Positions 7,018 to 14,987 of a stretch of 36,520 nt of DNA are shown piece by piece. The DNA comes from Actinomycetota bacterium (GTDB taxonomy: Bacteria; Actinomycetota; UBA4738; HRBIN12): positions 1-36,520 of the forward strand of contig DASQWI010000015.1 of NCBI GenBank assembly GCA_035640355.1, given 5' to 3'. Every line of letters starts with the position of its first letter. Positions within the stretch are counted from its first letter, which is position 1. The translations under genes and the position numbers were made by a program. Below the pieces are notes generated by a model that was not told where the DNA came from, did no database searches, and saw nothing but the letters and a program-made list of their open reading frames with translations.

Positions 7018-7848
7018 ATGCCTGATTGGCATCCGCACCTGGACGTCTGGTTGCTGCTCGGCGGCGTGTGGGTCGCCTACGTCGTCGCGGTGCGAACGCA
7101 CGCCCGAACGGCTCCTCCGGCTGACCTCGAGGAACGCGGCAGGCGATCGGCGCTGTTCTCGACGGGGATGGCGCTGTTGCTCGTCGCATCGGATTGGCCG
7201 GTGCACGACCTCGCCGAGGGCTACCTGTACTCGGCGCACATGGTCCAGCACCTCGTGTACACGCTCGTCGCGGCGCCACTGCTGGTGGTTGGCATTCCGG
7301 CGTGGATGTGGCGGCTGGTTCTCCGCGTTCGGCCGCTCGGTGCGGCGTTCGGGTTCCTCACCCGTCCGGTGGTGGCCATCGCGACCTTTAACGGCCTGCT
7401 GCTGTTCACGCACTGGCCCGAGGTCGTCGAGGCGTCGGTGAGCTCGGAGGTCACGCACTTCGGGCTTCACGTGCTGATCGTCGGCTCTGCGATCGTCATG
7501 TGGTGGCCGGTGCTCTCACCGTTGGCGGAACGGCCGGCCCTGTCGCCGCCGGGGCAGATGCTGTACCTGTTCGTTCAGTCGCTCGCCCCGACGATCCCCG
7601 CGTCGTTTCTCACGTTCGGCCGGTCCCCGCTCTATCCCGTGTACGAGACGTTCCCGCGCATCTGGGGCATCTCGGCGATCACCGATCAGCTCCTCGCCGG
7701 ACTGATCATGAAGATCGCCGGTGGCCTGATCCTGTGGGGGTTCATCGCGGCCATCTTCTTCCGATGGCACGCGCGCGAACGAGACGGATGGGACGCGCTC
7801 GCGCTCCGGCAGGTCGAGCGCGACGTGCGCGCGGGCGTGCTGAAGTGA
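7018..7848 (+). CDS. ctaG: CtaG-like caa3 oxidase assembly protein
   Basis: A 276-residue membrane protein of the caa3_CtaG family with about seven helices. Family signatures are the N-terminal WHPHLDVWLLL, the histidine-containing SAHMVQHLVYTLVAAPLLV and a late IWGISAITDQLLAGLIMK segment. In Bacillus this family is needed for active caa3 oxidase and is thought to act in copper delivery to the CuB site; the His/Met-rich helices fit that idea. It begins three bases after coxD and ends seven bases before the cupredoxin gene, so all are probably co-transcribed. Confidence 0.92.
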   Translation: MPDWHPHLDVWLLLGGVWVAYVVAVRTHARTAPPADLEERGRRSALFSTGMALLLVASDWPVHDLAEGYLYSAHMVQHLVYTLVAAPLLVVGIPAWMWRLVLRVRPLGAAFGFLTRPVVAIATFNGLLLFTHWPEVVEASVSSEVTHFGLHVLIVGSAIVMWWPVLSPLAERPALSPPGQMLYLFVQSLAPTIPASFLTFGRSPLYPVYETFPRIWGISAITDQLLAGLIMKIAGGLILWGFIAAIFFRWHARERDGWDALALRQVERDVRAGVLK

Positions 7849-7855
7849 CGTCGTC

Positions 7856-8833
7856 ATGAGGCCGGATCTGCGGGACCGGGTCGTGCTTCCGATCTTGTTG
7901 CCGCTCGGCATCATCCTGTTTCTCGTCGCGCTGCTGTGGGGGTTCTCGCGGCTGTTGCTCGGAGTCACCGCGACGGCGGCGACGGTGACGGCAACCGTGG
8001 TTGCGTTGGGGATCCTGGTCGTCTCGGCCGTCGCCGCGAACCGTCACACGATCCGGAGCTCGACGATCGGCGCCGCGTTCGGCGCGACGGTCGGCCTGGC
8101 AATGGTCACCGGCGGCATCGCGCTCGCCGTCGTCGGATCCGGAGAGGCGGAGGAGCCGGACGAGAACGGCGCCCACGGAGCGACGGTGGAGCTCGCGGCG
8201 GCGAACATCGCCTTCGAGCCGACGACGCTGTCGGCTCCCGCGGACACACCGTTCACGATCGAGTTCGACAACCGCGACAGCGCCCAGCACAACGTGGAGA
8301 TCTTCGACAACCCCGAGCGCTCCGGGACCCCTTTGTTCGAGGGCGAGATCGTCACCGGACCGGCGACCGTCGCCTATCAGGTCGATCCGCTCGCGGAAGG
8401 GACGTACTTCTTCCTGTGCGTGGTTCATCCGCAGATGACCGGTGAGATCGAGGTGGCTCCGGGCTCGCCGGGTGGTGAGCCCGGCGGGGAACCCGGCGGA
8501 CCCGGCGGGGAAACGGGTGGAGGGCCACCCGGTGACGGAGCGCCCGGCGGTGCCGAGCCGGCCACGGTGGTCGCTCAAGGCATCGCCTTCGACACGGACA
8601 CGATCTCGCTGCCAGCCGATCAGCCGTCGACGATTACCTTCGACAACCGCGACACGGTGCCGCACAACATCGCGATCTACACGGACAGTTCGCTGTCCGA
8701 GGCTCTCTTCCAGGGCGAGATCGTCACCGGCCCGGCGACCGCGCAATACGAGGTCCCGCCGGAGCCGGCGGGGGAGTACTACTTCCATTGCGACGTGCAC
8801 CCGACCATGAACGGAACGGTCACGGTCGGCTGA
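7856..8833 (+). CDS. Membrane-anchored double cupredoxin
   Basis: A 325-residue protein. Residues 1-95 hold three predicted membrane helices. Two cupredoxin domains follow, about 105-200 and 230-325, joined by a Gly/Pro-rich linker (200-228). Each has a complete type 1 copper site: H145, C188, H191, M194 in the first and H270, C312, H315, M318 in the second, with the C-x2-H-x2-M spacing. The domains share FDNRD, GEIVTGPAT and VHP-x-M, so they arose by internal duplication. The copper sites would face outside the cytoplasm. The place between ctaG and a TlpA-like gene suggests an electron carrier to the oxidase or a copper donor for CuA. Its stop overlaps the next start as TGATG. Confidence 0.88.
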   Translation: MRPDLRDRVVLPILLPLGIILFLVALLWGFSRLLLGVTATAATVTATVVALGILVVSAVAANRHTIRSSTIGAAFGATVGLAMVTGGIALAVVGSGEAEEPDENGAHGATVELAAANIAFEPTTLSAPADTPFTIEFDNRDSAQHNVEIFDNPERSGTPLFEGEIVTGPATVAYQVDPLAEGTYFFLCVVHPQMTGEIEVAPGSPGGEPGGEPGGPGGETGGGPPGDGAPGGAEPATVVAQGIAFDTDTISLPADQPSTITFDNRDTVPHNIAIYTDSSLSEALFQGEIVTGPATAQYEVPPEPAGEYYFHCDVHPTMNGTVTVG

Positions 8834-9360
8834 TGCGAAACGGCGGCGGCCCGTCCGCGTCACGCCGCGCACTCGCGTTCGCCGCGCTCCTCGCCGTCGT
8901 CACCGGGTGCTCCGGAGGTTCGGCCCCGACGATTCCGGCGGTCGAGGACATCTCGGAACCGATGCCCGCGTTGGCCGGACCCGTGCTGACCGGCGGCACC
9001 CTCTCCCCAAACGACTACGCGGGTCGGGTAACGGTCGTCAATTTCTGGGCGACGACGTGCGCCCCCTGCGTGCGAGAGATGCCGCTCCTCTCGTCACTCC
9101 ACGATGAGCCGGATGGTGCGTTCGTCGTCGGCGTGAATTACCGGGAGGGAGCGGCGATCGCTCGCGAGTTCGCGAGGGAGCTGGACGTGGCGTACCCGAG
9201 CGTCCGCGACGCAGACGGCAGCCTCGCGCATCGCTTCGACGTCCCCTTTCTGCCGACGACGTTCGTGGTCGACGGCGACGGGCAGATGCGGTTCAAGGTG
9301 ATGGGCGAGATCGACGCCGAGACGCTCGAGCGCCTCGTGGACGACGTTCGAACCACGTGA
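8833..9360 (+). CDS. TlpA/ResA-like thioredoxin lipoprotein
   Basis: A 175-residue extracytoplasmic thiol-disulfide oxidoreductase. A lipoprotein signal ends in VVTGC (C26). The thioredoxin domain has NFWATTCAPCVREMPLL with the redox pair C76 and C79, and the cis-proline segment FLPTTFVVD. It probably keeps the CoxB CxxCH or CuA cysteines reduced, with electrons from CcdA (2014-2751). The ATG at 8833 overlaps the cupredoxin stop; an upstream in-frame extension from 8788 runs inside that gene and would bury the signal peptide. It is convergent with ctaA-ctaB, 18 bases away, and I see no clear terminator between them. Confidence 0.93.
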   Translation: MRNGGGPSASRRALAFAALLAVVTGCSGGSAPTIPAVEDISEPMPALAGPVLTGGTLSPNDYAGRVTVVNFWATTCAPCVREMPLLSSLHDEPDGAFVVGVNYREGAAIAREFARELDVAYPSVRDADGSLAHRFDVPFLPTTFVVDGDGQMRFKVMGEIDAETLERLVDDVRTT

Positions 9361-9378
9361 CGCCATCGGCTCCGGACG

Positions 9379-11211
9379 CTATGCAACGCGGGCGAGCGGG
9401 AGCGCCGCGTCCACGGCGACCGCGCCGAACAGTAAGGCGAGATACACGATCGAGAACCTGAACAGCCGCATCGAATCGACGGGTGATGCCGAGCGCCACA
9501 GGCGCAGCGCCCGCATCACGAACCAGCCACCGAGGACGATCGCGGCAGCCGCGTATACGGCTCCCATCCGGCCGAACGGAACGAGCAGCAACGACGTTCC
9601 GAACAGCACCAGCGAGTAGAGCAGGATCTGCCGGCGCGTCTCGCCGGCGCCGCGCACCACGGGCAGCATCGGGATGCCCGCCGCCGCGTAATCGCCGCTG
9701 TACCGGAGCGCGAGCGCCCAGAAGTGCGGAGGCGTCCAAACGAACACGATGGCGAACAGGATCCACGCCGGAAGCCCGACCGTGCCGGTGACGGCGGCCC
9801 AGCCGACGAGCGCGGGAACCGCTCCCGCCGCCCCGCCGATCACGATGTTCTGCGTGCTCGTTCGCTTCAGCCACAGCGTGTACACGAAAACGTAGAACGC
9901 GATGGCCGACAGCGCGAGCGTAGCGGCCAGGACGTTCACGGTCGACGCGAGGAACAGGAACGACACGGCGCCGAGGACATAGCCGAACGCCAGCGCGTTG
10001 TCCGGTTCGATCAGGTGCGACGGCAGCGGCCGCGAGCGCGTTCGGCGCATCAGCTCGTCGACGTCGCGGTCGAGGTAGCAGTTGATCACGTTCGCCGACC
10101 CCGCCGCGACCGCGCCGCCGACGAGCGTGGCGAGCACGAGCGAGAGCGACGGCACCCCCTTTTCGGCGAGCGCCATGGCCGGGACCGTGGTGATCAGCAG
10201 CAGCACGATGATCCGCGGCTTCGTGAGCCGGAAGTACGCGGCCGTGGTCTCCCTCAACGTGGAACGCTTGCCGTTCGCCCGCTCGTCGACCTCGAGGCCC
10301 TGGCTTGGTCGGCCGCTTTCGGTCTCGCGACGAGCGGTGACCCACAGCGCGACGAGCGTCGCCCAGATCGTCGCCGCGAGCGCGACGTGTGCCGTCACCG
10401 CGGCAGGCCGGAGCTTCGACCAGACGTTCGCCGCGCCGACCAGCACCTGCGCGAACATCAGCAGGAGCGCGATCCCCGCCAGCCACGACAGCGCCGGAAT
10501 CCGCGGCGCGATCCACGTCTTGATGAATACGTACAGGACGAGCAGCGCCGAGAGCGCTGCGAGCACGCGATGGAGGAACATCCACGTCGCGGCGCCACCG
10601 AGCGCCGGCACGAGCCGCCCGTCCATGAGCGGCCAATCCCTGAACGCGAGCCCGGAATCTGTCGCCCGAACGTACGTGCCGACGAGGAGCGCGCCGAACG
10701 TGGCGATGACCGTCCAGCCGATCGGGCCGATCACGTTCCGCCCGACGCTTCGATCCGGCGCCGCGACACGCCTTCGAATGGCGAACGCGTACCTCGCCTC
10801 GACGGCGTTGGCGACGAGCACGGCGACGAGCGCCATGGCGAAGGCGAAGTGCACCGTGACCCACGCCGGATCGAGGTCCGTCTGCACGACGATGCCACCG
10901 AGTACGGCCTGCGAAAGAACGAGCGGAACCGCCGCGATCGACAATCGGCGCACGCTGGGCGTGGAGCGGAGACGGCGCCATGCGATGGTGGCCTGCACGG
11001 CCACGAGCACGACCACCACGATCGCGACGAACCGGTGCGAGTACTCGACCCACGACTCCAACGTCGGATACGGGAGCCACCGGTCGGGACCGCATTTGGG
11101 CCAGCTCGTACATCCGAGTCCCGAGCCGGTCGCGCGCACGAGTCCACCCACGCCGAACAGCAACAGCGTGGTGCACGCGGTCGCGATCGCGAGCCTGTGG
11201 AAACGGGTCAT
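9379..11211 (-). CDS. ctaA-ctaB: Haem A synthase-haem O synthase fusion (CtaA-CtaB)
   Basis: A 610-residue fusion. Residues 1-295 are CtaA/COX15, an eight-helix haem O hydroxylase/oxidase: haem ligands H59, H121, H214 and H275 are at the expected positions, and the extracytoplasmic cysteine pair C34/C40 (GCTSWPKC) is present. A polar linker of about 30 residues follows. Residues 327-610 are CtaB/COX10, a UbiA-type farnesyltransferase: NxxxDRDVDELMRRTRSRP (D381, D385) and the late GDYAAAGIPMLPVV motif. One polypeptide can therefore convert haem B through haem O to haem A for the adjacent caa3 oxidase. ATG 11211 is chosen because it starts the first helix; the frame extends to 11289 through an Arg-rich stretch that overlaps the promoter side of the divergent gene. 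Confidence 0.95.
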   Translation of the reverse strand: MTRFHRLAIATACTTLLLFGVGGLVRATGSGLGCTSWPKCGPDRWLPYPTLESWVEYSHRFVAIVVVVLVAVQATIAWRRLRSTPSVRRLSIAAVPLVLSQAVLGGIVVQTDLDPAWVTVHFAFAMALVAVLVANAVEARYAFAIRRRVAAPDRSVGRNVIGPIGWTVIATFGALLVGTYVRATDSGLAFRDWPLMDGRLVPALGGAATWMFLHRVLAALSALLVLYVFIKTWIAPRIPALSWLAGIALLLMFAQVLVGAANVWSKLRPAAVTAHVALAATIWATLVALWVTARRETESGRPSQGLEVDERANGKRSTLRETTAAYFRLTKPRIIVLLLITTVPAMALAEKGVPSLSLVLATLVGGAVAAGSANVINCYLDRDVDELMRRTRSRPLPSHLIEPDNALAFGYVLGAVSFLFLASTVNVLAATLALSAIAFYVFVYTLWLKRTSTQNIVIGGAAGAVPALVGWAAVTGTVGLPAWILFAIVFVWTPPHFWALALRYSGDYAAAGIPMLPVVRGAGETRRQILLYSLVLFGTSLLLVPFGRMGAVYAAAAIVLGGWFVMRALRLWRSASPVDSMRLFRFSIVYLALLFGAVAVDAALPLARVA

Positions 11212-11294
11212 GCGCGTTGGGGCGGTACGGCCCGAACGATAACAGTGCCGCCGACGTCGCCTCGCCGCAACGGTCCTTGCGATACTCATCCGAC
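11212..11294. other. Divergent intergenic region between ctaA-ctaB and the prenyl synthase
   Basis: These 83 bases must contain the promoters for both divergent genes. AT-richer hexamers such as GATAAC and GATACT are present, but I could not pair them convincingly with -35 boxes, and no Rex-like site was found. Confidence 0.4.
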
Positions 11295-12200
11295 GTGGCG
11301 ACGCGGCCCCGATCCGATCCGATCCCCGACGACGTTCGGTCGCCGCTGCTCGAACGGGTTCGCGAGCGCGTCGATCCCGCGCTGGCCAGGTTCCTGTCAG
11401 ATCGCGGGGCCGAGCTCGCCGGGATGGACCCTCGCGCCGCGGTCCTGATCGACGAGCTCCTTCGATTGCTCGCCGCGGGCGGCAAGCGGATCCGGCCGGC
11501 GCTGTGCGTGTACGCGTATCGGGCGGCCGGTGGCTCGGACGGACCTCCGATCACGAAAGCGGCGGCCGCACTCGAGCTGCTGCACACGTTCGCGCTGGTC
11601 CACGACGACGTGATGGACCGGACCCAGGAGCGCCGCGGCGTCGAATCGACGCACGTGCGGTTCGCCAAGGAGGCGCCGCCCGGCGTCGAACCCGACGGGT
11701 ACGGCGTCTCGGTGGCCATCCTCGTCGGCGACCTGGCGGCCGTCCTCGCCGAGCAGCGCCTGAGGACGTGCGGGGCAGCGCCCGACGCGCTCCACCTCGC
11801 CATTGAGCGGTTCGATCGCATGCGCGTCGAGATGGCCGCGGGCCAGCTCCTCGATCTCGAGATGGCCCGAGCGGCCGAATCTCCGGACGAAGCGGCTCGC
11901 CGGCGCATCGCCGCCCTGAAGACGGGTTCGTACACCGCCGAAGGGCCGGTGCTGATCGGCGCCGCGCTGGCCGACGCGGGACCGAGCGTCGAGGGCCCGC
12001 TCCGGGTCTACGCCCGTTCCATGGGCGACGCATTCCAGCTGCGCGACGACGTCATCGACGGCGAGGCACCGTCCGAGGCCGCCTCGCGGGTCGACGAGCT
12101 CGCCTCGCGGGCGATCGCCGCTCTGCAGAGCGGGACCCTCGAGGCAGTCGGGAGGGACGCGCTCGTCGAGATCGCGTCTGCGCTCCGGGTGGCCGGCTGA
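11295..12200 (+). CDS. Short-chain-type polyprenyl diphosphate synthase
   Basis: A 301-residue trans-isoprenyl diphosphate synthase that condenses allylic diphosphates with isopentenyl diphosphate. It has GKRIRP (64-69), the first Asp-rich motif DDVMD (104-108) and the second, RDDVID. F99, five residues before the first Asp, is aromatic, a determinant usually linked to short products such as C15-C20. The second synthase (28531-29556) has Ala there, which suggests a division of labour: precursor synthesis here, long menaquinone tail there. GTG 11295 places the N-terminus at the family length; the open frame continues far upstream but only inside the antisense of ctaA. The stop overlaps the ATG of the next gene (TGATG). 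Confidence 0.9.
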   Translation: MATRPRSDPIPDDVRSPLLERVRERVDPALARFLSDRGAELAGMDPRAAVLIDELLRLLAAGGKRIRPALCVYAYRAAGGSDGPPITKAAAALELLHTFALVHDDVMDRTQERRGVESTHVRFAKEAPPGVEPDGYGVSVAILVGDLAAVLAEQRLRTCGAAPDALHLAIERFDRMRVEMAAGQLLDLEMARAAESPDEAARRRIAALKTGSYTAEGPVLIGAALADAGPSVEGPLRVYARSMGDAFQLRDDVIDGEAPSEAASRVDELASRAIAALQSGTLEAVGRDALVEIASALRVAG

Positions 12201-12640
12201 TGCAGGTCCGCGACGTCGACGTCGCCGCGGCGCGGCGGATGTTCGGCGGACTTCCGGTCGCCAGCGTTGCCACGGTGAACGAGGATGGCTCGCCGCACGT
12301 CGTCCCCCTGTGGTTCGTCTGGCTCGAGGAAGCGGTCTACGTCTCCGCACGGCGACCCGGGCGGACGTGGTCGAACGCGTCGGCCGAACCACGCGTTGCG
12401 CTGACGATCGATCTGGGGCGGGCCTGGGTCGAGATCGCCGGCGTCGAGATCCGCGGCCGTGCCGAGTTGGTCACGCCGCAGGACGCCGACATGCGCAGGC
12501 CGATGTCGGCGTGGCACGAGAAGTATCGGCCGCTCCTCGCCGGCGACGGGTTCGCCCGCTTCACCGGCGAGGTCTCGGACATCGGGTTCCTGCGCGTGGA
12601 CGTCGAACGGATCGTCGCCTGGGACCACGCGCGCGACTGA
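12200..12640 (+). CDS. PPOX-class split-barrel flavin/F420-binding protein
   Basis: A 146-residue protein with the pyridoxamine-phosphate-oxidase-like split beta-barrel: LPVASVATVNEDGSPHVVPL at the N-terminus, the VYVSARRPGRTWSNASAEPRV segment and RGRAELV. Only short stretches such as GSPHVVPLWF are diagnostic. Relatives bind FMN or coenzyme F420 and reduce diverse substrates, or bind haem or biliverdin; the exact cofactor cannot be read here. It is translationally coupled to the prenyl synthase and lies 122 bases before the menaquinone-reductase-like gene, hinting at a role in isoprenoid or quinone metabolism, but this is positional only. Confidence 0.82.
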   Translation: MQVRDVDVAAARRMFGGLPVASVATVNEDGSPHVVPLWFVWLEEAVYVSARRPGRTWSNASAEPRVALTIDLGRAWVEIAGVEIRGRAELVTPQDADMRRPMSAWHEKYRPLLAGDGFARFTGEVSDIGFLRVDVERIVAWDHARD

Positions 12641-12656
12641 ACGGGCCACTCGCGGG

Positions 12657-12709
12657 TTGTGCGGGTCGAAGCCGGCACGCATAGGGTTTGTGCGGAACCG
12701 AATCCGGCA
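12657..12709 (+). repeat. Imperfect 21/22-bp direct repeat before the Rex operator
   Basis: Two related units, 12657-12677 and 12688-12709, both start TTGTGCGG and end CCGGCA, with a period of 31 bases. The second unit supplies the proposed -35 box of the next promoter. TTGTGCGGAACC also resembles the core of the coxC-coxD repeat. Confidence 0.6.
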
Positions 12710-12716
12710 GTACGAT
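12688..12716 (+). promoter_or_regulatory. Probable promoter of the reductase-nuo1 operon
   Basis: TTGTGC (12688-12693) and TACGAT (12711-12716) have a 17-base spacer. The predicted transcription start near 12722-12724 falls inside the Rex operator at 12720-12737, the classical arrangement for repression. No start-site data are available. Confidence 0.5.
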
Positions 12717-12719
12717 CGT

Positions 12720-12737
12720 TTGTGAAGTTTTTCACAA
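12720..12737. promoter_or_regulatory. Perfect Rex operator (TTGTGAA-GTTT-TTCACAA)
   Basis: An exact match to both half-sites of the Rex consensus with the correct four-base spacer. It ends 25 bases before the GTG of the geranylgeranyl reductase gene, the likely first gene of the operon that continues into nuoA-N. Known Rex regulons include nuo and cytochrome oxidase genes and respond to the NADH/NAD+ ratio, which makes this placement coherent. Confidence 0.85.
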
Positions 12738-12762
12738 GCTCCGAAGCGGGGGGAACGTCCCG

Positions 12763-14016
12763 GTGTCGAGCTCAGCGAGCCCGCAGATCGAGACCGACGT
12801 TCTGGTCGTCGGCGCCGGGCCGGGGGGTTCCACGGCGGCCTACCACTTGGCCCGCCACGGGGTCGACGTCACGCTGCTCGAGCGGGCGACGTTCCCTCGC
12901 GAGAAGGTCTGTGGCGACGGGCTGACCCCGCGCGCCGTCGTCGCGCTGCGGAAGATGGGCATCGAGCCCGAGGACCACCCGTTCGAGCGGCACCACGGGC
13001 TGCGGATCTACTCGCGAAAGGTCACGCTCGAGCTGCCGTGGCCGACGCTCGAGGACTTCCCGGGGTTCGGGCTGACGATGACCCGCGGTGTGTTCGACGA
13101 GCTCCTTGCGCGGCGCGCTCAGCGCGCGGGTGCGCGATTGCGCGAGCGCACCGAGGCCCTCGAACCGGTCGTCGACAGGGGCTGGGTGACCGGCGCCCTC
13201 GTCCGCGACCTCGAGCGGGGTGAGGACGCCGAGATCCGCGCGCGCTACGTGGTCGTTGCCGACGGCGCATCGTCGCGGTTCGCCGGGCACGTCGGCGTCA
13301 GACGCGACCCCTCGAAGCCGATCGGCATCGCCGCGCGACGGTACTACCGGATCGACCGGCACCCCGGTCCGTGGCTCGAGGTGTGGATGGACCTGTGGGA
13401 CGGCGACAGCTTGCTCCCCGGCTACGGCTGGTTGTTCCCACTCCCCGGCGGTGACGTGAACCTCGGGGCCGGCCTGCTGAACACGTTCAAGAACTTCTCG
13501 AACGTCTCCGCGCAGCGCGTGTTCGACGCGTTCTGGCGGATGCTGCCGCCCGAGTGGAACGTGACCGAGGAAAGCGCGGACGGCCGCGTGCTCTCCGGCC
13601 CTCTGCCGATGGGCATGTCGCGAACGCCGGCCGCCGTTCCGGGGATGCTCGTCGTCGGCGACGCCGCCGGCATCGTCAACCCGTTCAACGGCGAGGGCAT
13701 CGCGTACGCGATGGAATCCGCGGAGCTTGCCGCCGAGCTGATCCACGAGGCGCTCGTGCGCGATCGCCCGGGCATCGCGCACCTGTATCCGACGATCCTT
13801 CGCGAGCGGTACGAGCCGTACTACCGGGTCGGCACCACGTTCGTTCGGGCGATCGGGAATCCGACGGTGATGCGTCTGCTCACGGACTACGGCCTGCCGC
13901 AGGAGTGGTTGATGAGATTCCTGATCCGGTTGATGGGCAATCTGTCGGACGGACCGCGCGGCGACGTCCGCGACAAGGTGATGGACGCGCTCGTGCGCCT
14001 CGCGCGGGCGGCCTAG
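12763..14016 (+). CDS. Geranylgeranyl reductase family protein, probable menaquinone side-chain reductase
   Basis: A 417-residue FAD-dependent reductase. The N-terminal Rossmann motif is VVGAGPGGSTAA (G17-G22 region), followed by the family segment FPREKVCGDGLTPRAV, and the second FAD motif VVGDAAGIVNPFNGEGIAYAM lies near residue 305. Relatives hydrogenate isoprenoid chains; MenJ saturates one isoprene unit of actinobacterial menaquinone. Direct linkage to nuo and two polyprenyl synthases favours the menaquinone role over archaeal-type lipid reduction. GTG 12763 is preferred to the ATG at 12688, which lies upstream of the Rex operator and inside the promoter repeat. It ends ten bases before nuoA1. 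Confidence 0.88.
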   Translation: MSSSASPQIETDVLVVGAGPGGSTAAYHLARHGVDVTLLERATFPREKVCGDGLTPRAVVALRKMGIEPEDHPFERHHGLRIYSRKVTLELPWPTLEDFPGFGLTMTRGVFDELLARRAQRAGARLRERTEALEPVVDRGWVTGALVRDLERGEDAEIRARYVVVADGASSRFAGHVGVRRDPSKPIGIAARRYYRIDRHPGPWLEVWMDLWDGDSLLPGYGWLFPLPGGDVNLGAGLLNTFKNFSNVSAQRVFDAFWRMLPPEWNVTEESADGRVLSGPLPMGMSRTPAAVPGMLVVGDAAGIVNPFNGEGIAYAMESAELAAELIHEALVRDRPGIAHLYPTILRERYEPYYRVGTTFVRAIGNPTVMRLLTDYGLPQEWLMRFLIRLMGNLSDGPRGDVRDKVMDALVRLARAA

Positions 14017-14026
14017 GAGGCACGAC

Positions 14027-14464
14027 ATGGAACTGAGGGAGTACCTGCCGATCGTGATCCTGGCGGTGCTCTCGCTCGCGTTCGCGGTGCTCTCGCTCCT
14101 GGTCTCGTCGCTGGTCCGTCCGAACCGGCCCACGCCGGCGAAGCTGGCGCCGTACGAATGCGGGATCGAGCCGGAGCGGTTGCCCAAGGGCGAGCGGTTC
14201 AGCGTGAAGTTCTACGTCGTGTCGATGCTGTTCATCATCTTCGACATCGAGACGATCTTCCTGTTCCCCTGGGCGGTCGGGTTCCGTCAGCTCGGGCTGT
14301 TCGGTCTCGTCGAGATGGCGATCTTCATCGCGCTCGTGTTCGTCGCGTACGTGTACGTGTGGAAGGCCGGCGGGCTCGACTGGGTGGATGCGACGAGCCG
14401 GCGCGCGGATGTCGCCGCGCGCCCGACCGCGCCGGAGGAGCGGGAGCTGCTGCATGCCCGTTGA
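14027..14464 (+). CDS. nuoA: NADH-quinone oxidoreductase subunit A
   Basis: A 145-residue, three-helix membrane subunit of complex I that lines the quinone-access region. It shows YECGIEP in the loop after helix 1 and [13 protein letters not shown] with the conserved acidic pair in helix 2. Ribosome-binding sequence GGAGG precedes the ATG. The C-terminal tail, after about residue 120, is longer than usual and polar, and its last 11 bases overlap nuoB. It is the first gene of the 14-gene operon. Confidence 0.97.
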   Translation: MELREYLPIVILAVLSLAFAVLSLLVSSLVRPNRPTPAKLAPYECGIEPERLPKGERFSVKFYVVSMLFIIFDIETIFLFPWAVGFRQLGLFGLVEMAIFIALVFVAYVYVWKAGGLDWVDATSRRADVAARPTAPEERELLHAR

Positions 14465-14987
14465 GCGCATCGAGGGGTTCCACACGGATCGCGGCGATCA
14501 ACAGTCGTCGGGCCAGGAGGCGGAAGAGGAGCTCGAACGCGGGCTCCTGCTGACGACGCTCGACAAGGCAGTGTCGTGGGGGCGGAAGCAGTCCATGTGG
14601 CCGGTGACGTTCGGACTGGCGTGCTGCGCGATCGAGTTGATAACGACCGGCACGAGCAAGTACGACCTCGCGCGGTGGGGGATGGAGCTGTTCCGCGCGT
14701 CGCCGAGGCAGTCCGACTTGATGATCGTGGCCGGCAGGGTGAGCCAGAAGATGGCGCCGGTGCTTCGGACGATCTACGACCAGATGCCCGAGCCGAAATG
14801 GGTCATCTCGATGGGCGTGTGCGCGTCGTACGGCGGGATGTTCACCAACTACGCGATCGTGCAGGGCGTCGACACGGTCGTCCCCGTGGACGTGTACGTG
14901 CCGGGCTGCCCGCCCCGGCCCGAGATGCTGATGTACGGGATCCTCCGCCTCCACGAGAAGGTGCAGAAGGAGGGGCGGTTCCGCTGA
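14454..14987 (+). CDS. nuoB: NADH-quinone oxidoreductase subunit B
   Basis: A 177-residue subunit carrying cluster N2, the electron donor to quinone. Ligand motifs are LACCAIE (C57, C58), GVCASYGG and PGCPPRP. A polar, acidic N-terminal stretch of about 35 residues precedes the conserved fold. ATG 14454, with GGAG about eight bases upstream, is preferred over earlier in-frame starts that lie within nuoA. The stop TGA overlaps the proposed CTG start of nuoC (CTGA). Confidence 0.97.
   Translation: MPVERIEGFHTDRGDQQSSGQEAEEELERGLLLTTLDKAVSWGRKQSMWPVTFGLACCAIELITTGTSKYDLARWGMELFRASPRQSDLMIVAGRVSQKMAPVLRTIYDQMPEPKWVISMGVCASYGGMFTNYAIVQGVDTVVPVDVYVPGCPPRPEMLMYGILRLHEKVQKEGRFR

Noticed and set aside
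5827-7470. Minus-strand frame opposite coxC, coxD and ctaG
   Set aside because: It crosses the 59-bp repeat and three well-supported genes and shows no family motif.
8458-8560. GGGGA/CCCGG-rich repeat inside the cupredoxin gene
   Set aside because: It is the coding sequence of a Gly/Pro linker between two copper domains, not a separate element.
9361-9378. Terminator between the convergent TlpA-like gene and ctaA-ctaB
   Set aside because: Only 18 bases, with no stem and no T-run on either strand.
9293-11935. Very long minus-strand open frame (880 codons) over ctaA-ctaB and the prenyl synthase
   Set aside because: It is in another frame from CtaA-CtaB, whose haem and UbiA motifs are intact, and its translation is low-complexity Arg/Ala/Gly.
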